A stretch of DNA of 64,000 nt, from the NCBI GenBank assembly GCA_009823505.1, contig VZQC01004570.1, forward strand, positions 564,486 to 628,485, read 5' to 3'. Source of the DNA: Rhizomys pruinosus (lineage: Eukaryota > Chordata > Mammalia > Rodentia > Spalacidae). Of this stretch, positions 21,648 to 33,085 are shown piece by piece. The translations under genes were made by a program, and so were the position numbers. The notes beneath the pieces are model-generated. The model saw only the letters and a program-made list of their open reading frames with translations. It was not told where the DNA came from and did not search any database. Position 1 is the first letter of the stretch. The number at the start of each line of letters is the position of its first letter.

Positions 21648-22575
21648 TTTTTTTTTATTTGACAATGGGGCCAAGAATACTCAATGGAGGAAAACAGCAT
21701 CTTCATCTTCACAGCGAATGACGTTGGGGGAAAACTGGATCCCACTTAGAACAAATAAATTAACCCCCTACCTCTCCCCTGTACAAAAGCAACTCCAAAT
21801 GGATTCAAAGACCCTCAACATGAACCCAACCTCTGATGGTGATAGAAGAAAAGTTGTCAGCAACCTAAAAGACTAGGTGTAGGAAAAGACTTTCTAAATC
21901 AAGACAGCAACTATGTGCAGGAAATAAGATCAACCATTGACAAATGGGACCATCAGTAAAACTCAAAGCTTCTGTACAGTGAAAGAACAATCAGGGATGT
22001 GAAGAGAAAACCCACAGAGTGGGGAGGAAACCTTCACCAGTGATACATCTGACAGAGCATTAACTTCCAGAATAGATAACGCAAAAAACAAAGAGAAAAC
22101 AATGACCCCCTCAAAAGATGAGTAAAGAGCTGAACGGAGTCTTCACAAGTGAGGAATTAGAGAGTGCTGAGAAACATCTTTAAAAAGTTTCACAACGTTG
22201 CTAATAATTGAAGAAAATGCAAATTAAGAATCACTTAAGATAGCATCTCACTTCTACAAGACTGGCTAGGGATCAAGGAAAAAAAAAAAAAAAACAATGA
22301 TACCAAATGATGGAGAGTGTGTGTCGAAAGGGAACAATCCATCCCACTTGCTGGTGGAAATGTAAAACTCGTACAACCAATGTGGAAAGCAGTGTTGGGA
22401 GAACCCTTAGAAGACTCAAAATGAGGCGACCACCACACCTTACCCAGCCATACCACTCCGTGGTATAGACCCACAAGACTCTTCTTAGCCGAGAGATACA
22501 TGCACATCCATTTTATTGCAGCTCTCTTCAGCAATAGCGAAGATCTGGAACAACCCAAGTTCACTCAACGATGGG
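21648..22575 (+). mobile_element. L1 LINE 3' fragment (end of ORF2 and 3' region)
   Basis: Starts 'atttgacaatggggccaagaat' and ends near 'aacaacccaagttcactcaac', paralleling the end-of-ORF2 region of the minus-strand L1 (7900-9890). Multiple stops. An A16 run at 22280-22295 is internal. Both ends are truncated relative to the L1 unit. Confidence 0.9.
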
Positions 22576-23726
22576 GGCAGTGCTCTCAGAAAGAGCAGAC
22601 CAGGCTCCATCCAGGCATGGGATTGTTTATTTAGTCTTGGCACATCACCTTGACCTTTGTGAAAATCATAATGTAACATTTCTACAATTTTTTTTATTTG
22701 GAAAAAGTAAGGCATGCAAAAACAGAACACCGTCGAGGCAGATAGAGAAAACAGGAGTGCATGGTCACCAGGTAGCCAGAATGGTTTTGCCATTAAAATC
22801 CTCCTATTCTAGTGAATACCATGCCTTGGTCCAACTAGGGACATATAAACTATGGAAGTGTGAACCTTTACACACCAATGGAATCACTAAATATCAATCT
22901 TTATGGGTCTCTATTTTTTCCTTATAGCTTCAGCTCTTAGTTGATTCTTTCAAGTAAGTGCTAGTGGAGTCCCACAATTGCTTGTCATGTTTCACAAGCA
23001 CTGAGAGAATTAACTTAATGTGTAATTTAAGCTGTCAACATTCTTTAGTTCTGTGGGGAGAGAGCAGGTGATAAGCAAGTATTCCAGAGTTACACTGCAG
23101 CTAAACATGAGACTTCACAGTTCAGAGTTTTTTTCTTTTTTTTTTTTTTTTTTAATTCAGTGGAAGAAGTTTCAGAGTTTTCTAAGTCTGGTCCAGACAC
23201 TGCCCACGATCTCTTCACTTACAGTGGTGTGCTGAGGTTTATAGATGCTTGACTGGGAAGCTGCATGATACACATGCTCTCAGTTTATCAAGGACAGAGA
23301 TGCTCCACGATGTGCAAGTGTAGCATGACACTCAAGTGTATCCTTGGGTAAATTGAAAGTCACCTCCAGGACTCCTATATGGAAACTCAAGGAGGCAGCT
23401 AAAGTTGGGAGAGGAGGCAGTGGATCATTTAAAGGACCGTACAGTTTCATACTGCTTAAGGTCGGCTGAGTGCAAAGGGGCAGTGAGAGTCGATGAAGTC
23501 ACTCCAGTGCAGGACCCACCACTACCTGCAATAATACAAGGGCCCAGACAGACCATTTCTAAGCTAAGGAGCTTAGAGCCCCACATCATGGCTTGTCATT
23601 GACTACAAGAAAAAGAAATAAGGAGGAATCAAATAAAAAATAATCCAGGAATTGTGAATCAACATGCCTTTTTAGTGCATGTCACCTCATCTGCAGAAAC
23701 CATTTTTTTAAATCTCCTTATAATTC
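22576..23726. other. Unique stretch
   Basis: Only a T-rich run (23122-23152) stands out. No repeat or exon recognised. Confidence 0.5.
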
Positions 23727-23880
23727 TGGGGGGGGGGTGCATGCAATTAATCCCAGCGCTCAGGAGCAGAGGTAGTCAGAATTTCTGTGAGTCAAGGCAA
23801 GCCTTGGTCTACAGAGTGGTTCTAGGCCGCTGGGGCTACAGAGAGACCCCCTTCCATTTCAAAAGACAAAAAAACAAAAA
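23727..23880 (+). mobile_element. B1 SINE, diverged and 5' shortened
   Basis: Begins within a G8 run, 'gcatgcaattaatcccagcgc', and ends 'ttcaaaagac' plus A-rich tail. Confidence 0.82.
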
Positions 23881-23931
23881 AAGCTCCTTACAAACCCCTT
23901 CAGAAAATATAATTCATTCCTAGCTCACTGT

Positions 23932-23933
<2 letters not shown>

Positions 23934-23979
<46 letters not shown>

Positions 23980-23986
23980 GAGAGAA
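23934..23986. repeat. (GA)n microsatellite
   Basis: About 25 GA units with one GGG interruption. Confidence 0.95.
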
Positions 23987-24383
23987 TGTGGGGAAGCAGT
24001 GATGGTAGGTGGTAAGGTTGGGTAGCCCATGTCTCATGGCAAAATATTAATGGAGTAAAAATGAACAGGAAAATGGCAGGGCACATGACTCTTTGCAGAG
24101 GTTTGGGGCAGAAGAGGCGTTAATCAATTGAAAAGAGAAGGCCAAACAGTCATGATGGTTTCTTGGGGAAAGTTGCATTGGCAAGCAGTGCCTTTAGCCA
24201 TAGGTGATGGGAGACTCAGAGGATAGGAGAGGTGGGGGAGTGTAACAAGGTATTTTCTAGAAAAGTTTCCTGAAGGAGATAGGATGCAAACTGGGGCAAG
24301 ATGGCAAGACGGGATTTAAGTAATCCAAAAGATGAAAGGAAGGTAGAGTGAAAGGAGCCATGCATGCAGGTGGAAAGTGCAGG

Positions 24384-24670
24384 TAGATAGAGTGTGTGTA
24401 TGCAATGTGCCATGTCTATGTATGTTATGTGTGTGTATATACACACAATAAGAATATATGTATATATGATATAAAATTATATATTATATAATTATGTGTA
24501 TATATGTATCTGTGTGTCTGTGTGTTGTCTGTGTATATGTTGCATGGGTATGTGTGTATATGTGTGCATGTGTGTCCTTCTTTGGATGTATATATGTGTG
24601 TGCTGTATGTAAAGTGGATCGGTTTATATGTAGTGTGGGATGTGTTGTGGAATGTGTGGATGCATGGTGT
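24384..24670. repeat. TG/TA-rich imperfect simple sequence
   Basis: Mixed tgtgta, tatata and tgtgtgtc words over about 290 bp. The apparent Cys-rich ORFs here are translation of the repeat. Confidence 0.85.
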
Positions 24671-25086
24671 AAGCTATAAACTCGTCAAGTTTCCATTTGG
24701 TGGGAACCTTAAGACACCTGACATCACAAGGTCTGGTGCAAAGACCGTGTGAAGTGAGTAGCATGTGGAGGCACCTGCTGGGGCCTGGCGTTGGGGCCGC
24801 TGATCAAGGGTCCCTGGACTGAACAACAGCATACTCAGTGGCTTGTTTGGGGCAGGTTTTGTAGACTTGCAGTAGAATTGCAAACTTGTCTCACCCAGTA
24901 CGTTCTGAAGTGGTTTTGCTATATAGAGATTTTAAAGCTTGAATCAAACTAGAAATGCTATAGCACAGCCCTACTGTGTGCCTCCTTGCTTAAACGTAGC
25001 CTGATTTCTCAGCTCTGGCATTCATTCAGCTTCTAGATTGTTCCATATGTAGAAGGAGCTAAACTCAGAGCCAGGTGTACCTGTTC

Positions 25087-25088
<2 letters not shown>
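24671..25088. other. Unique stretch
   Basis: No repeat or ORF that I can support. Confidence 0.5.
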
Positions 25089-25127
<39 letters not shown>

Positions 25128-25128
25128 N

Positions 25129-25156
<28 letters not shown>
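25089..25156. repeat. Poly(T)-N-poly(A) junction
   Basis: A run of about 39 T, one N at 25128, then 28 A, followed by AAATAAATAC words. A T run joined directly to an A run across an N is suspicious of a mis-joined homopolymer. Confidence 0.9.
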
Positions 25157-25161
<5 letters not shown>

Positions 25162-25974
25162 AATAAATAAATACATAAATAAATAAAAATAAAAACTTAG
25201 AGGAAAGAAGCAAAAAGGAAGTGGAGGGGAACAGAGAATATCAGATCTCTAAGACAAGCTTGGGGAAATGGATCATTCAATAGGAAGCTTCTCTTGCTAT
25301 GAGCAGGTACAGTGCAGTCCTGCTAAGGGAAGGGGAGTGGTAGCTGCCTGCGGTCACTGTGGGGAAATGACCCCTTGATGCAGAGGTCAGTTGGTCACTT
25401 TTGTAATCCAACCTGAGATGTACTTCCAACCCAGGTCCTTAGCCTGGGAAGCAGAACACTGGCTGTGCTATCCTTCCTGCCCAAAAACTGCTGGTCTCTG
25501 GACAGGAATTTCAGGCTGATGGCTGATGGCCGATCTTCAGTGTACACCCACTCACACTCCACTCCACATGTTGGTGACCTGATTAGTCTCATTCCAACCT
25601 CATACTAGCTTACCAGGTCAGCAATCTGATAGATCCCCATCTAACCCACTAGCTGCCAACACTGGAAATCCAGGCCTGCTTTGGCCTATATATGCACAAA
25701 ATAAAGGATCCAGGAATTCTGTGATGATAGTAATGGAGAATTTGATGTATTGCATGCTGCAAGTCACTTTTATAAGCAAAATGATGTCATCTCTTAGAGC
25801 CAATCACAGACCCCAGTATGCTGCTGCCCTGTCTAGCATCATGTGCCTGGGCCATGAGTTGCTCCCTCTTGAGGTGGGGTCAGAAGCATCCCATGACTTC
25901 CAGGCTGTGCCCTGAGGGATGCTAGCTGAGAACTAGCCCCTAATTCAAACTGGATCTTCCCACAAGGAATGGAA
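25157..25974. other. Unique stretch
   Basis: No recognised element. Short ORFs on both strands are uninformative. Confidence 0.5.
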
Positions 25975-26561
25975 TATACAAGACCTCTCAGACACTGTAG
26001 AAAGACCAAACCTACGCATCATAGGCACAGAAGAAGGAGAAGAAACCCAGGCCAAAGATTAATGCATCTCTCAACTATCACCAGAGTTTCCTTATGCAAC
26101 AGATGGTGATTAACATAGAAACCCACAACTGGCCAACATGCAGAGAACAAGAGGCTGCAGTAAGCATCCATAAATAGGACACCTATACAAACTTCTGCCT
26201 CCCCAGGCTCAGGGATCACTGTGGAAGAAGAGATAGATTTTAAGAGCCAGAGGTGGTAGATGACTACAAGGAAACCAGTTTCCCAGGCAACTGGTCATTT
26301 ACTCATATGCACAGGAAGGTAGCAATATGCACAAGTCCCATGCAAGCTCAAACTAGAAAAAAAATCCCACTCTAGACACAAGGAAGAGGGTAAGAAGCTC
26401 CAACCAAACTTAAGGAAACTATAGCAACAGGTGGCTGCTGGAAAGGGCAGAGACAGTGGTCTCTTTCAAGGACCAGACTTTTGGTAGGTTAACCAGGCTC
26501 CAGTGGCTAGACTCACACTGAAAGACATTTAGAGACAAAAGTAGACTCTATAGGTCATATA

Positions 26562-26602
<41 letters not shown>

Positions 26603-26640
26603 AAGTACATTAAATTTGTCAGGGAACAATATGTGGAGGT
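25975..26640 (+). mobile_element. L1/HAL1-like fragment: ORF1 piece joined to a 3' UTR
   Basis: 'agaccaaacctacgcatcata' and 'ggagaagaaacccaggccaaag' read as the L1 ORF1 core. They are followed by a stretch typical of rodent L1 (Lx-type) 3' UTR ('aagagccagaggtggtagatg', 'cacaagtcccatgcaagctc'), with no ORF2 between. This layout fits either a HAL1-type half-LINE or an internally deleted L1. Confidence 0.6.
26560..26596. repeat. (TG)n microsatellite
   Basis: About 17 TG units within the L1-like 3' UTR. Confidence 0.95.
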
Positions 26641-27211
26641 GAGAATAAGGGAAGGGACCTAAATACCATCAAATCATATTATATGAAAATTATAAAAATT
26701 CAATTAAAAACATAATAAAATGATATATGAGACAGCTATGAGTTGCAAATAGTGGAAATGGTAAATCAGTAGGGTTTGTATTTTCCCTCATATAATTCAA
26801 ATTCCCATTAAACAGTGAAATTTCAAATTTTGTTTTTTACATGTAATAAGGAATATGATAGTAGGAAATGGCAGCCTCTTTCCTGTTTTCAACCAAACCA
26901 TGTAGTTTTCTTCTTGACTGTCCACACATGATCATAAAACAGCTCATCTACCTCTAGTACCACATGCACATTCTGGACAGAAAGGGAAGAATTAATGTGA
27001 AAATGGTCAACTAAGTCCACTTTCTGTCCTGTAAAAGAAAATGTTTTGGAAGCCCACCTATTTACATCCCTGTGATTGGCCAGAATGATGTCATACTGTC
27101 TCTTCCAGCTGTGAGGGTTATGGGAAATCAAGCTGTTTTAGTGAAACATTGCAAAATCAAAATCAAGCAGTGTCATGCAGAGGTTAAACACAGCTTATGG
27201 AGCTCATGTCC
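26641..27211. other. AT-rich stretch with an old, unassigned repeat
   Basis: 26889-27131 has an 80-codon minus-strand ORF, but phrases such as 'gattggccagaatgatgtcat' and 'agctgtgagggttatgggaaat' are reminiscent of an ancient mammalian interspersed repeat. Not a gene on present evidence. Confidence 0.45.
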
Positions 27212-27334
27212 TGTTCCTTTCTTTCCTAGTTGTGTAACTTAATTGAGTTCCCTCATCATTCTGTGCCTTAGTTTTCACCTGGAAGACAAACATAACAGCT
27301 TTTTCATAGGGTTGCTGTGAGGATTAAAAGATTT
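27212..27334 (+). mobile_element. MIR
   Basis: 'tagttgtgtaacttaattgagttccctcatcattctgtgccttagtttt' and 'gggttgctgtgaggattaaa' are the MIR core and 3' part. A B1 has inserted right at its end. Confidence 0.78.
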
Positions 27335-27336
27335 AA

Positions 27337-27484
27337 GCCGGGCGGGGTGGAGCACGCCTTTAATCCTAGCACTTGGAAGGCAGAGGCAGGCGGATCTTTA
27401 TGAGTTCAAGGCCAGCCTGGTCTACACAGTGAGTTCCAGGACAGCTGGGGCTACAGGGAGACCCTGTCTTGAAAAGACCAAAAA
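27337..27484 (+). mobile_element. B1 SINE at the end of a MIR
   Basis: Exact duplication aaaagatttaa at 27326-27336 and 27485-27495. Confidence 0.95.
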
Positions 27485-27601
27485 AAAAGATTTAATATGA
27501 TGTCTTCTGACCTCCATATCTGTGTCATCAGATGTGTGTATGCATACTCGTACTAACACATAATAAAAATAATAAAATTGTAAAAATAATGTTAATATGA
27601 G

Positions 27602-27741
27602 CTGGGAGTGGTGGCACATGCCATTAATCCCAGCACTCTGGAAGCAAGGGCAGGAAGATCTCTATAAATTCAAGGCTACCCTAATGTATACAATGAATTC
27701 CAGACCAGGCAAGGCTATATAGTGAGACCCTGTCACACACA
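27602..27741 (+). mobile_element. Diverged B1 SINE
   Basis: 'gctgggagtggtggcacatgcc' to 'gagaccctgtcacac'. Confidence 0.85.
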
Positions 27742-27808
27742 AAAAGGGCAAGGAGTTCATATGAGGAGTTTAGAGTAGTTTTCAGACAGTGATAGGGATT
27801 CTGGGCTC

Positions 27809-27918
27809 AGCTAGGCATGGTCTTGCACACCTGTGATCCTAGCACTCAGGAGGCTCAGGCAGGAAGATCATGAGTTCCAGGCCATTCTAGGTTACATGAT
27901 GAGAACATGTGCCAAAAC
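27809..27918 (+). mobile_element. Old B1-type SINE
   Basis: 'gctaggcatggtcttgcacacc' to 'atgatgagaacatgtgcc'. Its tail passes into the polypurine tract. Confidence 0.75.
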
Positions 27919-27925
27919 AACCAAA

Positions 27926-28066
27926 AACAGGAGGAAGAAGAGGAAGAGAAGGAGGAGGAGGAAGAGGAGGAAGAGGAGGATGGGGGAGGGGAGGAAGAAG
28001 AGAAGGAGGAGGAGGAGGAAGGGGAGGGGAGGAAGAAGAGGAAGAGGAGGGGAAGGAGAAAGCTAA
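27926..28066. repeat. Long polypurine tract (GGA/GAA)n
   Basis: About 140 bp almost without pyrimidines on the plus strand. It probably grew from the A-rich SINE tail. All frames are open, which is an artefact of composition. Confidence 0.93.
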
Positions 28067-28267
28067 ATAGCCAAAATATTAACAGCTTATAATCATAAAT
28101 GTTTATTTTTCAGTTCCATTCCAGTACAAGTAGCTAACAGTTCTATCACATGTCAGCTTGCCTCTGAGACTGAGGCTGATCTTTCTCCAGAGCACTGGTG
28201 GTCTCACTGCAAAGGTAAAAAATAGAAGTAGCAAATTACATGGGCCCTTATGCTTTTGCTGAGAAGT

Positions 28268-28322
28268 GATATATATATATATATATATATATAGATATCT
28301 ATAGATATATATATATGTATAT
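28268..28322. repeat. (TA)n / (ATAG)n microsatellite
   Basis: TA run with ATAGAT interruptions, partly self-complementary. Confidence 0.9.
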
Positions 28323-28412
28323 CCCTCCTTCCCACATTCAATTGCTGAAGCCAATCACTTGGCCAAGCCTATTGGTGGGGCTATATTATAAAAATTAATC
28401 GACATGGGTGGG

Positions 28413-28495
28413 GTTAAGGATGTGGCTCAATGATAGAACACATGGCCAGCATGCATGGGGCCCTGGGTTTGATACTCAACAGTCAAGGGAGACCT
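28413..28495 (+). mobile_element. ID SINE
   Basis: 'gttaaggatgtggctcaatgatagaacacatggccagcatgc' with B-box-like 'gggtttgatactc'. Confidence 0.75.
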
Positions 28496-28572
28496 CTATT
28501 AATCCCTAAACTATAAAGAAATCTGTGCTTTGCAAACAAGCCCCTCCAGGACACCCATAAAACCCAATCATG

Positions 28573-28813
28573 GGGCTTGAGAGATGACCTAGCGGTTAAG
28601 AGCTATGACCGCTCTTACAGAGGACCCAGGTTCGATCCCCAGAACCCACATGGTGGCTGAGAACCGTCTGAAACTCCAATTCCAGAAGCACTTGAGTTCC
28701 AGGGGAATACGACACCCTCTTCTGACCTCCACGGCATTGCACGATATGGGTGCACAAACATGCAGACAGTACATTCATACACATACAGAAATAAATAAAA
28801 TAAAATAAAAAAA
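28573..28813 (+). mobile_element. B2 SINE
   Basis: Complete B2 with an AAATAAAATAAAATA tail. Duplication caatcatg at 28565-28572 and 28814-28821. Confidence 0.93.
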
Positions 28814-29159
28814 CAATCATGAGGTTCTGCAAACAAATCCTCCAGAGACCCTTATTTATCAGGAAAAGAATGCAGACCTTGAAATTCTCTACTCAGCCCC
28901 TACATAAAAGTACTCAAGCTCCAATACTCTTTGGCTTTTGTGGTTACTGCAGACTCCTGCTAGTCAGTCATCACCCCTCACTAATAAAGGCCAATAGGGA
29001 TCCTATGAGGTTGGTTGCCTTTTTTCCTACCTGCAACTCTTTCAGCTTCTAAAACTCCTAATTTCCTAACAAACAGTAACATTAAATACACTTAATAAAA
29101 TTCTCCCTTTAGCAAGCTGTATACAGTTATTACTGTCTGATTGTTATAGTTAAACTCCT

Positions 29160-29505
29160 TTGTCAAAATGACTGAACTTAGAATCACTTAGGAGACTGTC
29201 CAGGTATGTATGTGAAGGTGTTTCCAGAGATGCACTGAGAGGGAAAAAGACAACCATCCCTTGGACTAGGGCCTCAGAGAGAATAAAAAGGGCAAAGGAG
29301 AAAACCAACCTAGCTGCAACATTCCCCTTTTTCTTTGCTTCCTGTCCGTTATATGCTTTTAGGATGCATTGCCTCACAGTGGGTCCAGAAGCATAGAGCC
29401 AAGCAACAATGGAATAAACTCTGAAATCATAAGCCAAAATAAATCATTCCTCCCTTAAGTTGCTTGTGTCAGGTATTTTCTCACAGCTACAAGAAAATAA
29501 ACTAA
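29160..29505 (+). repeat. Rodent medium-reiterated repeat, family not named
   Basis: 'gtgaaggtgtttccagagatgcactgagaggg' to 'agccaaaataaatcattcctcccttaagttgcttgtgtcaggtattttctcacagc...aaactaa'. Same kind of 3' end (AATAAA then '...cacagc.ac.agaaaa') as the repeats at 9202, 18008 and 35683. Confidence 0.6.
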
Positions 29506-29560
29506 ATCCTCTAAGGGGAGGCCTGGATGGAGAAGAGATGGTCTTTGAAGCAAAGGTGAC

Positions 29561-29815
29561 TGTCACTAAAATTCCTTCTGGGAGGTGTGAGCAGCATCCA
29601 GCCCCCTCCTCACTTGGTCCTTAACAACAAAAGTATGAATTCCCCAAACTACGGTGTGGAAAAATCCTAGTGAGTTTATTTGGGCTTACTAATAGAGCAG
29701 TGGGTGAGGGGTTACTTACAGAAGAGTGGGTACCACCCCCCTTCTAAGTCTACAACCAGACTTGCATCCTGTGATTTGCCAGCAGCAACACAAAATGGCA
29801 AGAGAGAGAGTGAGG
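29561..29815 (-). mobile_element. Inverted LTR fragment at the 5' side of an LTR retroelement
   Basis: Reverse complement of most of the LTR at 33086-33471: the phrases 'cactcttctgtaagtaaccc', 'caaataaactc' and 'ggctggatgctgctcacacc' recur in the opposite orientation. It covers the R-U5 side only; the U3 part is missing. Confidence 0.75.
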
Positions 29816-29818
29816 GGG

Positions 29819-29869
29819 TGCTGGACACTGCTCGCACCTCCCAGAAGGAATTTAGGAATTTTAGTGACA
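29819..29869 (+). mobile_element. Short direct LTR end (U5 side)
   Basis: 'tggacactgctcgcacctccc' through 'ttttagtgaca' matches the last 40 bp of the LTR at 33086-33471 in direct orientation. It directly abuts the inverted fragment on one side and the internal region on the other. Confidence 0.7.
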
Positions 29870-32800
29870 ATCAGCATAGTTGAACAGTATAGACAAAATT
29901 GAGGATGAGTTTGGGAAGAGCAATGATGTGTCCTCTGATATGGGGAAGGAGACCAGCAAGCAAAGAGAAGCTCCGTGAGGGAAGAGTATGGGCTAAGGAA
30001 ATTTTGGCATGGTGGACTATCTCTACAGGCCTGGTGGGGGTAGTGGCAGCAGTATGGGTTGTCCAGTAGATGTGTAAGTAGGGTGAGGACAACTAAGCAG
30101 TCGGTGTCAGTGGGGGAAATCCCAGGATGACAGAACTCTTCTAGGTGGTATAGTGTGGCATGCCTACTTGAGTGGTGGAGTCCACCACTAGAGTATGGAG
30201 ATGCTTTGAAAACAATGAAAGGTCTAGAAAAAACTTTGCAAGCCCTGAGAGTAGCACACCAAGGGCAGAATTTGCAGCAAGCAGAGGCAGCCTGGAAGCT
30301 GCTTTGTGTGATAAGAGATCTGTCCCAAACAGAGGCGGTAGCCTAGATGGAGACTGAAGGTGTCAATGAAGAATTAGAGTGAGAAAGGAATGCAAAGCTG
30401 GTCTTTTCAGTATTGGCCTCTGACATTCCCAGTAAATTGCATAAAAGAGGAAAAGAGATAGAGGTGTGAGGTTGCCATTTTTTACAGCTAGGGGCCAGAA
30501 GGGGAAGAAAACTCAGATTAGATTGATGATACAAGGCTCATCCTGAGACCCCCAAAACCTGGAACCCACAGAAGAAGTGATGAGGAAGGGAGTGACCTAG
30601 AAAAAGCTGAAAATGTGCCTCAGGTTTGATCTTTAATGCAAAGGAAGGAAAAATCCATGTTTCATTATGCTGATGGAGGCCTTAACAGTGGTCTGGTGCA
30701 AGAGACTATGGCAATCAGAAAACTCAATACTGGAGCTGTTGGAATTAGGGAAGATGTTCAAACAAGCAATGAAGGAGCCCCACATCAACCTGGCTTGTGA
30801 GTATATGGGACATGGAAGCAGATAATATTAGTTTAAGTGCTGTGGAAGCATTAAAGCTGAGCAATATAAGCTGCATAACCTGAGGCAGCACAAGGGGAAT
30901 CAGTCCCTGATAGACTGGCTTGTATGAGGCATCAGAGATAACTTGTCCTCCCCAGTGGAGGTTCCAATAGATATCAAGGGCTGGAAGACAGTAGATGAAG
31001 GACAGGCACTACTGACCCAGTTCACTAGACCAGATATGACTGTGTTCACCAGAGATTTAAAGAAAAACTTGCTTGAGCAAGTTTTTTCCATACCTCGAGA
31101 CTGGTATGGAAAAAATTTCCATACCTCGAGATTGGTATGGAATTTTTGTGGCTGTGCTGAGTCCCTTAGTGGGGCAGGGTCTTTATAAAGTAGGAAAGGC
31201 TTTGACAGATCTAAATGACTTAGACCATCATGTAAAATATGTCTGTAAAAGAGTAGAACAACCTAAAAGAGATATAAAGACAAAACAGAGAAAGAATTCC
31301 TCTTGCGTTTACCCAAAGGAAACTGCGGCATGATTTGTGCCAAGCCCAAATTCCTAAAGAAAAAGTTGATTAAAAAAAAAAAACAAATTCTGTGCTAAAG
31401 AGGTTCCGGAAGGCTTTAAGGCTCCAGGAACACTTCACAAAAGCCATACAGAAAATAAAAACTGTCCCGGGAGTGGATGACCCCTCCCAGATTAAACAGG
31501 GAACATTTCTCTCTTGAGAAAGGTTATTCAAGGGGGTGGAGACAGCTTGCCCACCCAGGGCCTCCCCCAACAGCCATGTGTAGTCAATGGAGAGATAACA
31601 GGTGTGACTACAGCCAGGACTCACACTCAGGGCATGCCTGACCGAGGGAACCAACAGGTACAGCAGGGGCAAGAGGGGCCCTGTTCCTCCTTGGCCCTGT
31701 GCATGGCCAGGCAGCTTGAGCCGGCCCCAATGAGTTTATCAAGGATAAAGAAATGCAGGGAAACTCCATGTAAGAAACCCAGGATACCAAATGGCTTTAC
31801 GAAAATGACTAGAGACAGATAGTAAAGAGCTAACTAAAGTAATGCCTCTTATCCATACTATTGTACACAACAGGGATCTGTTGAGAAAACAATTGTTACA
31901 AATGGATAGTCTTTCCATGCTCTGATAGACCTTGTTTACGTTTAATATATAATGCTAACGTCTGTGTTTTGCAGATGCAGAACCAATTTCAGAGGTATCA
32001 AGTACACCTGAAGAAACAAAGATGAAAAATAAATTTGTGAAGGGTACAAAAAGTAAAGTTCTTGGGAGCTTTATGAAGCACACGTGATATCTACCAGAAT
32101 GGCTGAAAAAAGCCTATAGGCCAAAGAGTAGATTGATATGTCATAAAAATAAAAAATAGAAGCTCCTCCAAAGTGTACAATTGTTGAATGAAAATTCCAG
32201 TATCAGAGGTGGGTGGCCCCCCATAAGCTGTTGGCCAGGGAAGCCCTGGAGGCCCCCAAAAGAATAAAAGTTATTGCCACTAATGTTGGTTGCATATCGT
32301 AAGACCCTATTGCTGAAGATGTGGCATGACATGAGCACAGGAAAGTGAGCAAGCTGTAAACTCCCTGCCATTGTATGGCTAGCCTTCATAGCGCCAGAGG
32401 GTGCTATGCAGATCGCTAGGGGAGAATGGTCCCAAAAGTTCTGCTTAATGACTTACCCCACATACTGCATTACTGACATGCCAAGCAAGATGTACCTGCT
32501 GTTGTAGTTCTGGATCATCTAGTATATGTACACTCAGCAAATTTCCCCAATTGGATTTAAGTTCTGCTCCTTGGGGAGGAGCACACATCTGGCAGTGTAA
32601 GCCAGGTTGATCCCCAGTGGCATAGGAAGTTATAGGCCCCAGTGAGGAAGCTACTGAAATTGTTTTTGTTAGCTGAATATGATAAACCTGCTAAGGTACC
32701 ATCCAAGCATTGTGTTTCCACCCAAAGGTTAGGTTATTATACCAGTCAGTGTTTGTTTAGGTGTTCCTGCTTCTTTCTGTGTTTTTATAATAGGAGGTAT

Positions 32801-33085
32801 ACTGCTGAAATGGGCCAACAGTTCATTGAAAACAGATAATGAAAAGACCTGAGAGTTCAATGTCTTGCCACAGTGGGAGAAAGATGGCCCTACACCTGTC
32901 ACTCCCTCCAAAGCTCAGGGACTCTTGAGGCAGAGGATAGCAGAAAGAATGTAAGAGCTGGAGGAAGGTGTGGAATCTTAAATAGACTTGTCTTCCACCT
33001 GTTGAACTATAATGGCAAACTATGGACAGCTGCCTCTTCACAAATTTGGTTGCCCCTGCTTGCTTGGGTCATCACAAAACTTGAT
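29870..33085 (+). pseudogene. Decayed endogenous LTR-retroelement internal region
   Basis: About 3.2 kb between LTR sequences. Short open stretches (30155-30346, 30943-31188, 31514-31822) look like shattered coding sequence, possibly gag-like in the first half. There is no intact gag, pol or env, no reverse-transcriptase motif that I can see, and no clear tRNA primer-binding site after 29869. A purine-rich run ('aaaaaggaggag') sits at the start of the 3' LTR. The length is well short of a complete provirus. It may be a non-autonomous element or a heavily deleted one. Family not assigned. Confidence 0.6.

Noticed and set aside
26889..27131. 80-codon minus-strand ORF with normal amino-acid composition
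   Set aside because: The nucleotide sequence resembles an ancient interspersed repeat and there is no exon or promoter signal.
30155..31188. Retroelement ORFs as candidate domesticated gag gene
   Set aside because: The frames are short, broken by stops and in different phases. No preserved coding domain is visible.
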